This document shows positions 45,465-54,038 of a stretch of DNA of 64,000 nt, one piece after another. Source of the stretch: Pedobacter sp. PAMC26386 (GTDB taxonomy: Bacteria > Bacteroidota > Bacteroidia > Sphingobacteriales > Sphingobacteriaceae). Numbering within the stretch: position 1 is the first letter of the stretch; each line of letters begins with the position of its first letter. The translations under genes were made by a program, and so were the position numbers. A model generated the notes under the pieces. It made no database searches. It had not been told where the DNA came from and worked only from the letters and a program-made list of their open reading frames with translations. The stretch spans positions 930,001 through 994,000 of the forward strand of contig CP060294.1 of the NCBI GenBank assembly GCA_014302835.1, given 5' to 3'.

Positions 45465-46087
45465 ATGAAGGCGTATGACCAGCAACTGTATAAAAGTACA
45501 TTCAAAATATTAAAAGTAATATATCTTGTAGATAAGCTCAGGGAGTGGGCCCGCTCATGTAAAAGGTAGTCAAAAAACACGTTGCATGCAGTACTGCCGA
45601 AATAGAAAAATAAAATACCATTGACTATCCAGAAAGGAGGATAAGATTCCAGTTTTCTGAAATGTTCATCTTTGAGGATAAGCATGTAATAATACAGGCT
45701 TGCGATTACAAAAACAACCGACATGAAAGTGGCTGTTTTGGAAGCAAAATTGCTGAAATTATTATTGAATAATTCTGCGGTATAAATTAAAAGGAATAAA
45801 CCCAGCCAGCTATAAAGCAGGCTGGGTTTATGGTGATATTTTTTATATAAATGATAAAAAAAACAACTTATCATGGTACATTCAATCACCAGGAAACAGG
45901 TATAGAGAGTGTAATTCTGTTTGTGTGCAAGGCGTAAATAGATACCACCCATTTCTACAATGCAGACCAGAAAAAGATAGAGCACAAGGGCCCTCCAGTA
46001 TTTGTTTTTATCTCCGATTAAGCAAAAGACGCTGATCAGCAAACAAATGAGTTCTGCAGTGGTATTAACAGTGAAAAATGCCTGCAT
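45440..46087 (-). CDS. Polytopic membrane protein, probable sensor partner of the kinase
   Basis: 215 residues with about six or seven membrane helices (LICLLISVFCLIG, ALVLYLFLVCIVEMGGIYL, CFLVIECTMISCFFYHLY, SWLGLFLLIYTAELF, TATFMSVVFVIASLYYYML, FWIVNGILFFYFG). No enzymatic motif is seen. It begins 1 bp after the lipoprotein stop and overlaps the kinase gene, so it is translationally tied to both. Similar small polytopic proteins precede HisKA_3 kinases in Bacteroidota; I infer that it supplies the sensing or membrane-anchoring part. Confidence 0.8.
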   Translation of the reverse strand: MQAFFTVNTTAELICLLISVFCLIGDKNKYWRALVLYLFLVCIVEMGGIYLRLAHKQNYTLYTCFLVIECTMISCFFYHLYKKYHHKPSLLYSWLGLFLLIYTAELFNNNFSNFASKTATFMSVVFVIASLYYYMLILKDEHFRKLESYPPFWIVNGILFFYFGSTACNVFFDYLLHERAHSLSLSTRYITFNILNVLLYSCWSYAFICRYRQRN

Positions 46088-46088
46088 C

Positions 46089-46730
46089 TTATTTATGTAA
46101 TGGGTTATCTAATAATGTTGCCCCTATTGAGCTGCAATCTGCTGGTGGCGGGCATAATTCACCTCTGTTTTCAGGAACAAAAGTTACGATGAAACCGGGG
46201 CTCTTTTTCTCTTGTTTTTTTGCTGCGTTAAGCTGTTGATTATCCGAATTCTGGTAGTAATCTAAATGTATAGGAGTTCCAGCTTTGTTATGATCAGGTT
46301 TGGTAGAAACCATTAATAAGGTATTGTATCCCCAATACTCTTTTTGTGGTATTGGCTTTTTCTTGTCTACTACTGTGGTGTCATATTTCTTGTTATAAGT
46401 AATCAGGTAGAAACGGACCCCGTCTCCTTTCTCATTTTCCAGCTTGTCCAACATATCTTGTAATCTCTTTTTACTAAACCAAACACAGCGCGTATCTGGT
46501 TTTTTAGGTAAGCGGGCTCTTACATCTTCGTTGGTCTGATCTACATAACCTGCGTGTGGAGCATAGTTTTTAACGTATTCTCTTGCTGTACTTTCATCAA
46601 CTAAAACTGAATCAGGAATAACTACGTCTTTGTTGCTGGTAGTTCCAGCTGTTGTAGTTTCGTTTTGCTTGCATGCAATCATACTTACGGCTATTAATGC
46701 AGTAAATAGAATGGGGGATTTTAATTTCAT
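46089..46730 (-). CDS. Lipoprotein of unknown function
   Basis: 213 residues. Signal peptide with lipobox SMIAC (Cys20), followed by a Thr/Asn-rich linker. The body is hydrophilic with no family I can name; notable parts are RCVWFSKKRLQDMLDKLENE and RFYLITYNKKYD, and a late Cys-Pro segment ELCPPPADCSS. First gene of the operon with the membrane protein, kinase and regulator, so it may deliver an envelope signal to that system or be its output. Confidence 0.8.
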   Translation of the reverse strand: MKLKSPILFTALIAVSMIACKQNETTTAGTTSNKDVVIPDSVLVDESTAREYVKNYAPHAGYVDQTNEDVRARLPKKPDTRCVWFSKKRLQDMLDKLENEKGDGVRFYLITYNKKYDTTVVDKKKPIPQKEYWGYNTLLMVSTKPDHNKAGTPIHLDYYQNSDNQQLNAAKKQEKKSPGFIVTFVPENRGELCPPPADCSSIGATLLDNPLHK

Positions 46731-46901
46731 AATAAGGGCGTTTTTTTAAGCTAACCTAAACAAAATATTTCTTACGGCAAACTGTGTTTTGCCTTTTAAT
46801 AAAGCTGAAATGCTGAAGGCAAAAAGCTGTTTTCACCCTGCCATTTCTAATCGGCCGGATGGATATTTGAGTTATATATTGTTCTCAAATAATTAGATGT
46901 T

Positions 46902-47648
46902 ATGTGTACGCAAGGCGTTATTCAACTTATTGGAAAAGCGGTAAATGAAAAGCAGGCGGCTGTTTCGTTTCATTTGTTGCCTGGTTCAAACCCCGAAGCG
47001 ATGGGGTGTTTTCTGGCGATCTGGGAAGGAAATCGTAGTCTTTCTACTTCAGAAGCATTATCGATCAGAAGAATAAAAAGTAATGAATTATTCGGTGAAC
47101 ATCTGTTTGATCAGCTTTCTATTGGAAGAAAAAACTATACTATAGGTTTAGGAATAGATAAAGGAAGGGAAACTGAAACAATTGTAGCCACACTGTCTTT
47201 GGCGGTTTCGGCTTTATTAAACCACCCACTTCCTACAGTTTGTAGTAATATACGTGTGAATGCAGATAATATAGGCACTGATTTTCTGATTGCACATTTT
47301 AACAGTCCGTGCTGTAATCAAATTAAAGCAAACAAAAAATGGATTGCATTGTTTCATGGGGAGTTTAACCCCAGTCTCTACAATGAAACAAATATGATTG
47401 CCACTAGTAAAGCTGCTCCCTATCAATATTCCGGGAGTATTATTATGAAAAATATACCAAAAGGACTGGCTCGTTTTGAAACCTATACCTTGATTTTTGG
47501 ACAGGGGCTGGATAAATTCGGAAATCTTGATTATAATAAGTTGATAAGCAGTTGTACATTCATTGTTTGGAGATCGAAAATTTATATTGGCACATCAGCC
47601 ACCAGCCTTCTTTTAGCTCCCTCACCTATTTTATTTAACGCGATATAA
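46902..47648 (+). CDS. Hypothetical protein
   Basis: 248 residues, no clear signal peptide or membrane helix. The sequence shows alternating beta-like segments (AVSFHLLPGSNPEAMGCFLA, YTIGLGIDKGRETETIVATL) and a Cys pair in FNSPCCNQIKA. No family recognised. Divergent from the lipoprotein operon (171-bp shared gap, so possible common control) and followed 10 bp on by a tiny exported-peptide gene. Confidence 0.7.
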   Translation: MCTQGVIQLIGKAVNEKQAAVSFHLLPGSNPEAMGCFLAIWEGNRSLSTSEALSIRRIKSNELFGEHLFDQLSIGRKNYTIGLGIDKGRETETIVATLSLAVSALLNHPLPTVCSNIRVNADNIGTDFLIAHFNSPCCNQIKANKKWIALFHGEFNPSLYNETNMIATSKAAPYQYSGSIIMKNIPKGLARFETYTLIFGQGLDKFGNLDYNKLISSCTFIVWRSKIYIGTSATSLLLAPSPILFNAI

Positions 47649-47658
47649 CCTATTTATT

Positions 47659-47775
47659 ATGGAACTGGAAACATCACTTCGTTTTCTTTTGATCATCTTT
47701 CTCTTAATCCCTCAGAATGTAAGTGCGCGTAATCATCATAAACAGCCTGTGAAAACATTCCAGGTTTTTAAATGA
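47659..47775 (+). CDS. 38-residue putative exported peptide
   Basis: ATG 47659, TGA 47773-47775. The product is a signal-peptide-like stretch (LRFLLIIFLLIPQNVSA) and a basic mature part of about 14 residues (RNHHKQPVKTFQVFK). It begins 10 bp after the unknown gene. Small size makes this tentative. Confidence 0.4.
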   Translation: MELETSLRFLLIIFLLIPQNVSARNHHKQPVKTFQVFK

Positions 47776-47829
47776 GGTCTTTGAAATAATTTTCCTAAAT
47801 TTCAAGCCGTCTCTATCAAGAGTTTTTTT

Positions 47830-48630
47830 ATGATGAATATTAACGAACTTCAACTCAGAACCGTTAGTGTAACGCGCTATGTTACACCGTTACGTGAAGG
47901 AGGATCTATGCCTGCTATTGCGGAGGCCGATGATGATTTTCTATATGTCCTTAAGTTCCGCGGAGCAGGGCAGGGGGTCAAAGCATTAATTGCTGAAATT
48001 ATTGGTGGTGAAATTGCCCGCGCGCTTGGATTCAGGGTCCCTGAAATTGTACTGGCTAATTTGGATGAAGCTTTTGGCCGTACAGAACCAGATGAAGAAA
48101 TACAGGACTTGCTGAAAGCCAGTGTTGGTCTTAATCTTGCGTTGCATTATCTTTCGGGTGCCATTACCTTTGATCCAACGGTAACAACTATAGATGCTAA
48201 ACTAGCCTCTCAGATTGTTTGGCTGGATTGTCTGTTAACAAATATGGACCGTACGGCTCGTAATACAAATATGCTGATCTGGCATAAAGAGCTGTGGCTC
48301 ATTGATCATGGAGCCTCACTCTATTTTCATCATTCCTGGCAAAATTGGGAAGAACAGGCACAGCGGCCATTTGCACTGATCAAAGATCATGTTTTGCTGC
48401 CCTGGGCTTCAGAACTGGAAACTGTAGATGCTGAATTTAGCTCAATGGTTACGAAAGAACTTATTCACGCTATCGTAACTCTTATCCCAACTGCATGGTT
48501 ATGTGAAGAGCGGTCTTTTGATTCGGCCGAAGAACATCGCAATGCTTATGCACGGTTTTTGGAGCTAAGAATTGCAAACTCACATATTTTTGTAAAAGAA
48601 GCACAAAATGCAAGACAATCACTTATTTGA
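47830..48630 (+). CDS. HipA-like kinase (HipA_2 type)
   Basis: 266 residues, far shorter than HipA toxins. Kinase-like residues are visible: Lys42 in YVLKFRGAG, Glu56 in the next helix, the catalytic loop LLTNMDRTARNTNML (Asn138, Asp140, Arg141, Asn145) and the metal motif LIDHGAS with Asp159. The N-terminal HipA extension and the HipB antitoxin are absent. The 3' end overlaps a DUF3037 gene by 23 bp, a pairing I know from several phyla but whose function is not established. An ATG three bases in is an equal start choice. Possible protein kinase; target unknown. Confidence 0.85.
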   Translation: MMNINELQLRTVSVTRYVTPLREGGSMPAIAEADDDFLYVLKFRGAGQGVKALIAEIIGGEIARALGFRVPEIVLANLDEAFGRTEPDEEIQDLLKASVGLNLALHYLSGAITFDPTVTTIDAKLASQIVWLDCLLTNMDRTARNTNMLIWHKELWLIDHGASLYFHHSWQNWEEQAQRPFALIKDHVLLPWASELETVDAEFSSMVTKELIHAIVTLIPTAWLCEERSFDSAEEHRNAYARFLELRIANSHIFVKEAQNARQSLI

Positions 48631-48991
48631 GTATGCAGTAATTCGCGTTGTACCAAGGGTGGAACGTGAAGAATTCATGAATGTTGGCGTTATTCTTTAT
48701 TGTGCTAAACAGAAATTTATGCTGGCAGAGATTATCGTTGACAAAGAAAAACTTGGTGCATTTTCCAGAACGCTGGATATCGAAGAAATAGAAAACAATC
48801 TCCAGGCCTTAAAAAGGATTTGTGCCGGAGGAAAAGACAGCGGGCCTATTGGTCAGCTGGATGCTGCTTCACGTTTCCGTTGGCTTACTGCTATGCGGAG
48901 CACGGTACTTCAAACGTCAAGGGTTCATCCTGGTTTTTGTAAAGATGCTGGTGAAAAGCTGAAGCAATTGATTGAAGAACAGGTTCTTTAA
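48608..48991 (+). CDS. DUF3037-family protein
   Basis: 127 residues starting inside the HipA-like gene (23-bp overlap, different frame). The opening LFEYAVIRVVPRVEREEFMNVGVILYC is the DUF3037 signature; the C-terminal part (FRWLTAMRSTVLQTSRVHPG) fits too. No catalytic motif is known. The tight overlap implies that it acts with the kinase, either as substrate, partner or antidote. A strong terminator follows. Confidence 0.88.
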   Translation: MQDNHLFEYAVIRVVPRVEREEFMNVGVILYCAKQKFMLAEIIVDKEKLGAFSRTLDIEEIENNLQALKRICAGGKDSGPIGQLDAASRFRWLTAMRSTVLQTSRVHPGFCKDAGEKLKQLIEEQVL

Positions 48992-49014
48992 TAGCTGTAT
49001 TTAATTTAATCAAA

Positions 49015-49054
49015 AAGGCCCCTTTCAAAGATTTATTTCCTTGAAAGGGGCCTT
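49015..49054. terminator. Bidirectional terminator
   Basis: AAGGCCCCTTTCAA and TTGAAAGGGGCCTT form a perfect 14-bp stem around AGATTTATTTCC. It separates the DUF3037 gene from the convergent aminopeptidase gene. Confidence 0.85.
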
Positions 49055-49072
49055 GATATTTTTAATAGTTAT

Positions 49073-51577
49073 TTATTTTTTGTCATTGATCTGTTGCTGG
49101 GCTTCTCCAATCAGCTTGACAGAAGAACTGTCATTCTGTTCCTGACGCACTTTTTTAATCTGGTCAAGAATACCAATAATCATAGGGGCGGCTCCCTGGG
49201 ACTTGTATTTAATCCCAATTTCTTTTAAGTGATTAATACCTTGTTGTGCATACTCAGGGTTTTTAACATGAGCGGTCATGAACATGAAATCCTTTAACAT
49301 GTCAATTTGTGCCTGCGTATCACTTTCCTGGTAGTTCTTATAAACAAAAGGCCACTCTGCATCGCCACCATTTTTCGCATAGACAGCCAAAATTGCCTTT
49401 GTTAACTCGCCTTTACTGTCTTTTTCAAAAGACTTGGCCATATTCAGAGCTTCGGCTGGCTGTAAATTCATCATTGCAAATAATGAAGCACCCTGCACTG
49501 CATATGATGAGCTTTTTAAACCTTCTTTGAAAAGAGATAACTGCTGAGCAGCATCATGAGTTACACTGATGATTTTTAACGCTTCGGCTTTTGCCAGGTT
49601 ATTATCATCTGTTTTTGCGATTTTAAGGATTAACGGTATTGAAGGAGTTGTTAAGGCCAGGTTGTTCGGATCAATACTGTTCATCGTTTTTATACGTAAC
49701 CCATAGTATTTATCTTGCAAAGCAGCTAACAATATTTGCTGTGCAACAGGATCTTTTTGCTGAGCAGCTGCGGCTTCAATTGCTTCCAGCCTATCCAAGT
49801 ATAATGGTGCATGCTGATATTGGAATAGCAATTCGGTTAGATTTTTGTGATCTGTTTTTTTAGTTAACATGATTTTATCAGCATCTACGTTAACGAGTTG
49901 AGGTTGAGCAGAAACTTTAAAAGTCAGTGTATCAGATTTGCTTCGCATCCAGATTTGATGACGCTGCTTTTGAGTGCCGTTATAGATATCTACAGCCATC
50001 GGTAACTGAAATGCTTTTCCTTCCTGTGTTTGATTCAGGTAAACAGTTTGGGTCTTAGTAGCCTCGTCCCATTTATACTTGATGTCAAGCAAAGGATGTC
50101 CTGCACCGAAATACCATTGATTAAAGAACCAGTTTAAATCCTTTCCACTAGCTTCTTCCATGGCTAAACGCAATTGCTGAGCTTCTCCATTTTTAAATGC
50201 ATTCGTTTTCAGGTAAATATTCAATCCTTTGAAAAATACTTCAGGAGTCAGATAATTGCGCATCATATTCAGAATACGACCACCTTTTTTGTAAGAGACT
50301 GCATCAAACATATCCTGTGCATCGTGGTAATGGAAACGAACCAGGTGTTTTGTTGCGTCAGCAGGGTTTTCCAGGTAAGTCTCCATCGCGTCATGGTTGT
50401 GGTCATCACCGGTATCCTGTCCATATTTATGTTCTGCCCATAGTGTTTCACTAAAATCAGCGAAAGATTCATTTACAGTAAGATTGCTCCAGCTTTCTGC
50501 GGTCACATAATCTCCAAACCACTGGTGAAATAATTCATGGACAATTGTAGCTCTTCCTTTGTCATAATACCTGTCAGCCAATTCACGTGTTGTGCCCTGT
50601 ACATAAGCACCATGTAACGTAGCAGTTGTGTTTTCCATCGCACCACTTACATAATCACGTACTACAATCTGCGAATACTTGTTCCATGGGTAATCTACAC
50701 CTAAAGTTTTTGAATAGAACTCGATTGCCTCAGGAGTAAAGCTAAATATATCCTTCGCATAAGGTGCATAAGCAGGTTCTAGATAATAGCTAACCTCTTT
50801 ATCGCGCCATTTGTCCTTGTAAATCTTAAAATCTCCGACCGCCATCATAAACAAATAAGGAGAATGTGGTAGCTCCATTTTCCAGGTATCTGTTCTTGTG
50901 CCATCGGCATTTTTTTTCTGCGCGGCTAGTCTGCCATTAGACAAAGTCACATATTTGCCTGGAACAGTCATACTGATTTCGTCCGTAGTTTTCTGGTTGG
51001 TGCGGTCAATGGTAGGGAACCAGGCGGAGGAACTTTCCAGTTCACCCTGCGTCCAGATTTGTACTGGTTTTCCTTTTTCTGTGCTGTCTGGATTGATGAA
51101 GTAAAGTCCTTTAGCATCTGTTATAGCTTCGCCAGCTGCTATTTTTAATTCATCAGGCTTTGCTGTATAATCTATATAAATCGTGTAATTCTCCGTGTTC
51201 TGGTAAACTTTATCCAGTTTAATTGCTAGTGAAAGATTGTCATAAGTATATTTAAGCGGAATATTTTTACCATTTCTAACTATGGCTACCGTTTTAATAT
51301 CCATGCCCTTTGCATCCAGCCTTAAGCTATCTGTAGCATAAATATGTGGTTTGATTGTCACCCATTCTTTTCCATATAAATAACGTTTTTTATAATCAAA
51401 TTTAACATCCAGCTTTGTATGAATCAGGTCGTTAATTTTTTCGGCGCTGCCTCTGTAAATTTTCAGTAAAGGATCTTCCGTTTTCTGCTGTGCAAAAGCA
51501 GGGAGCGCTACTGCCGTGGCAATAAAAAACAGTGTCTGTAAAACAGCATGTTTATAAATTTTTGGTTTTGTACTCAT
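49073..51577 (-). CDS. M1-family metallo-aminopeptidase, secreted
   Basis: 834 residues from the Met of MSTKPKIY; a longer frame would push the signal peptide inside. Signal peptide (LQTLFFIATAVALPAFAQ) predicts periplasmic location. M1 features: exopeptidase motif GAMEN (312-316), zinc site HELFH (347-351) with Glu370 in NESFADF, then a helical HEAT-like C-terminal half. It would remove N-terminal residues from peptides with one zinc ion. It is divergent from the suf operon with 213 bp between the starts; the suf palindrome lies in that gap, so shared control is possible but not shown. Confidence 0.93.
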   Translation of the reverse strand: MSTKPKIYKHAVLQTLFFIATAVALPAFAQQKTEDPLLKIYRGSAEKINDLIHTKLDVKFDYKKRYLYGKEWVTIKPHIYATDSLRLDAKGMDIKTVAIVRNGKNIPLKYTYDNLSLAIKLDKVYQNTENYTIYIDYTAKPDELKIAAGEAITDAKGLYFINPDSTEKGKPVQIWTQGELESSSAWFPTIDRTNQKTTDEISMTVPGKYVTLSNGRLAAQKKNADGTRTDTWKMELPHSPYLFMMAVGDFKIYKDKWRDKEVSYYLEPAYAPYAKDIFSFTPEAIEFYSKTLGVDYPWNKYSQIVVRDYVSGAMENTTATLHGAYVQGTTRELADRYYDKGRATIVHELFHQWFGDYVTAESWSNLTVNESFADFSETLWAEHKYGQDTGDDHNHDAMETYLENPADATKHLVRFHYHDAQDMFDAVSYKKGGRILNMMRNYLTPEVFFKGLNIYLKTNAFKNGEAQQLRLAMEEASGKDLNWFFNQWYFGAGHPLLDIKYKWDEATKTQTVYLNQTQEGKAFQLPMAVDIYNGTQKQRHQIWMRSKSDTLTFKVSAQPQLVNVDADKIMLTKKTDHKNLTELLFQYQHAPLYLDRLEAIEAAAAQQKDPVAQQILLAALQDKYYGLRIKTMNSIDPNNLALTTPSIPLILKIAKTDDNNLAKAEALKIISVTHDAAQQLSLFKEGLKSSSYAVQGASLFAMMNLQPAEALNMAKSFEKDSKGELTKAILAVYAKNGGDAEWPFVYKNYQESDTQAQIDMLKDFMFMTAHVKNPEYAQQGINHLKEIGIKYKSQGAAPMIIGILDQIKKVRQEQNDSSSVKLIGEAQQQINDKK

Positions 51578-51682
51578 TTTAAGGTCTTTAAAATATCGTT
51601 GTAAATCTAAGTGGAAAATGATAAACTGCATGAATGTTTTTGATAAAAAATGGGCAGAATTTCTGCTTAAACTCATTTGTTT

Positions 51683-51714
51683 GTAATAAACAAAGTAATT
51701 CCTTTGTTTATTAC
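51683..51714. promoter_or_regulatory. 13-bp-arm palindrome over the suf promoter, candidate SufR operator
   Basis: GTAATAAACAAAG and CTTTGTTTATTAC are perfect inverted repeats separated by TAATTC. The right arm contains the TTTG -33 box of the suf promoter, so a bound repressor would block RNA polymerase. The core CAAAG-N6-CTTTG has the same spacing as the CAAC-N6-GTTG site reported for cyanobacterial SufR. No run of T follows, so it is not a terminator. A SufR-like gene ends this operon. Confidence 0.6.
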
Positions 51715-51732
51715 CTTCATTACTTATCTTTG
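51703..51732 (+). promoter_or_regulatory. Promoter of the suf operon
   Basis: TTTG at 51703-51706 and TATCTTTG at 51725-51732 match the Bacteroidota -33 and -7 boxes exactly, 18 bp apart. Start of transcription is expected near 51739, about 50 bp before sufB. Confidence 0.7.
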
Positions 51733-51790
51733 TTTCCTGCTTTATCCATCAGCCATCCGAACGCTGCTGATAAAGTTTTTAAACTGAATA

Positions 51791-53239
51791 ATGATGGAAA
51801 AAGATGATTTGATGCTCGAACAACTGGCAAACCGTGAATACGAATTTGGCTTTGTTACAGCGATTGATATGGATATTTCTGAAGTCGGACTTAACGAAGA
51901 CACCGTACGATTCATATCTGCCAAGAAAAATGAACCACAATGGTTACTCGACTGGCGCATGAAGGGTTTCAAAGCCTTCCAGAAGCAAGAAATGCCACAC
52001 TGGCAAAATTTTAAAATGCCTGAAATTGACTTCCAGTCTATTTCTTATTACGCTGCCCCAAAACAACAAGCTAAATATGCATCATTGGATGAAGTGGATC
52101 CTGAGTTGCTGCGTACTTTTGAGAAGCTGGGTATCCCGATGTCAGAACAGAAACAACTGGCAGGGGTAGCTGTAGATGTTGTATTTGATAGTGTATCGGT
52201 GACTACTACCTATAAGAAACACTTAAACGAACTCGGAATTATATTTTGTTCTATCAGCGATGCTGTAAAGGACCATCCTGAGCTGATTCAGAAATATCTG
52301 GGTTCAGTAGTTCCGCATACAGATAATGTTTTTGCCTCCTTAAATACGGCGGTATTCTCAGATGGTTCTTTTGTATACATCCCTAAAGGTGTAAGATGCC
52401 CGATGGAGTTGTCTACTTATTTCAGAATTAACGCTGAAAATACTGGACAGTTTGAACGTACACTGATTATTGCAGATGAAGATAGTTATGTGAGTTATCT
52501 GGAAGGTTGTACTGCCCCAATGCGTGATGAAAATCAATTGCATGCCGCGGTAGTAGAATTGATTGCAATGAAAGGTGCAGAAATCAAATATTCTACAGTA
52601 CAAAACTGGTATCCCGGGGATAAAGAAGGAAAAGGCGGGATCTTTAATTTTGTAACTAAAAGAGGTGCCTGCCGTGGTGAACGTGCTAAAATTTCATGGA
52701 CACAGGTAGAAACAGGATCTGCAATTACCTGGAAATACCCAAGTATTCTATTACAGGGTGATTATTCTTCAGGAGAGTTTTATTCTGTGGCTGTAACCAA
52801 CAATATGCAAATTGCTGATACGGGCACAAAAATACATCATATCGGTGCGCATACTAAAAGCAGGATTATCTCTAAAGGAATTTCGGCAGGTCAAGGACAA
52901 AATAGTTACAGAGGTTTAGTACAAATGGGGGCTAAAGCCGCTTATGCGCGTAATTTTACCCAATGTGATTCTCTATTGATTGGTGACCGTTGTGGTGCGC
53001 ACACTTTCCCGTATATCGAATCTAAAAATAATACAGCAACAATAGAGCATGAAGCTACGACCTCCAAAATAGGGGAAGATCAGGTGTTTTATCTTAATCA
53101 ACGTGGAATTGATGCAGAACAAGCCATTGCATTAATCGTTAACGGCTATGCAAAAGATGTACTGAACCAATTGCCAATGGAATTTGCAGTAGAAGCTCAA
53201 AAATTACTTTCTCTTACACTCGAAGGCAGCGTAGGGTAG
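51791..53239 (+). CDS. sufB: Fe-S cluster scaffold protein SufB
   Basis: 482 residues, the usual size. SufB forms the SufBCD scaffold on which 4Fe-4S clusters are built in the cytoplasm. Visible are the conserved N-terminal block ([15 protein letters not shown]), the beta-helix core ([30 protein letters not shown]) and the C-terminal segment ([20 protein letters not shown]) with the Cys used for sulfur acceptance. First gene of a seven-gene operon, downstream of a clear promoter and palindrome. Confidence 0.97.
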   Translation: MMEKDDLMLEQLANREYEFGFVTAIDMDISEVGLNEDTVRFISAKKNEPQWLLDWRMKGFKAFQKQEMPHWQNFKMPEIDFQSISYYAAPKQQAKYASLDEVDPELLRTFEKLGIPMSEQKQLAGVAVDVVFDSVSVTTTYKKHLNELGIIFCSISDAVKDHPELIQKYLGSVVPHTDNVFASLNTAVFSDGSFVYIPKGVRCPMELSTYFRINAENTGQFERTLIIADEDSYVSYLEGCTAPMRDENQLHAAVVELIAMKGAEIKYSTVQNWYPGDKEGKGGIFNFVTKRGACRGERAKISWTQVETGSAITWKYPSILLQGDYSSGEFYSVAVTNNMQIADTGTKIHHIGAHTKSRIISKGISAGQGQNSYRGLVQMGAKAAYARNFTQCDSLLIGDRCGAHTFPYIESKNNTATIEHEATTSKIGEDQVFYLNQRGIDAEQAIALIVNGYAKDVLNQLPMEFAVEAQKLLSLTLEGSVG

Positions 53240-53263
53240 ATCATTAAAAAATATAGAAACAAT

Positions 53264-54037
53264 ATGTTATCAATAAAAAATCTTCATGCGAATATTGAAG
53301 GAAAAGAAATACTAAAAGGAATTAACCTGGAGGTGAAAGCCGGTGAAGTACATGCAATTATGGGTCCTAACGGATCGGGCAAAAGTTCACTAGCCTCAGT
53401 TCTTGCAGGTCGTGAAAATTATGAAGTTACCGAAGGTGAAGTTTGGCTGGATGGTAAAAATCTGCTGGACATGAAACCTGAAGTGCGTGCGCGCGAAGGT
53501 GTTTTTCTTGCTTTTCAGTATCCTGTAGAAATTCCTGGAGTATCGAACATTAATTTTTTAAGAACAGCATTAAGTGAAATCAGAACTCACCGTGAACTTC
53601 CTCAGCTGAGCGCTAAAGAGTTCTTGAAAATGACTAAAGAAAAACAAGCTCTGGTAGAATTTGAGGCAAAATTAGCTAACCGTTCTCTGAATCAGGGTTT
53701 TTCTGGTGGAGAGAAAAAAAGGAATGAAGTTTTCCAGTTAGCAATGCTTGAACCTAAATTGTCAATTTTGGATGAAACAGATTCAGGATTGGATATTGAT
53801 GCTTTACGTATTGTATCTAATGGGATCAATAAATTACGTTCTCCAGATAATGCCTTTATATTGATTACGCATTATCAACGTTTGCTGGAATACATCGTGC
53901 CAGATTTTGTACACGTATTATACAATGGCCAGATTGTTCGGTCAGGAACAAAAGAACTGGCATTGGAATTAGAAGAAAAAGGGTACGACTGGTTGAAAGA
54001 AGAGTTCCATGGCAGTGAATCAATAAACAAAATTTAA
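53264..54037 (+). CDS. sufC: Fe-S assembly ATPase SufC
   Basis: 257 residues. ABC-type ATPase with Walker A GPNGSGKSS (about 36-44), signature LNQGFSGGEKKRNE, Walker B LSILDETDSGLD and a switch His in LITHYQ. It powers the conformational change of the SufBCD complex and is cytoplasmic. It starts 24 bp after sufB and ends 1 bp before sufD. Confidence 0.97.
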   Translation: MLSIKNLHANIEGKEILKGINLEVKAGEVHAIMGPNGSGKSSLASVLAGRENYEVTEGEVWLDGKNLLDMKPEVRAREGVFLAFQYPVEIPGVSNINFLRTALSEIRTHRELPQLSAKEFLKMTKEKQALVEFEAKLANRSLNQGFSGGEKKRNEVFQLAMLEPKLSILDETDSGLDIDALRIVSNGINKLRSPDNAFILITHYQRLLEYIVPDFVHVLYNGQIVRSGTKELALELEEKGYDWLKEEFHGSESINKI

Positions 54038-54038
54038 G

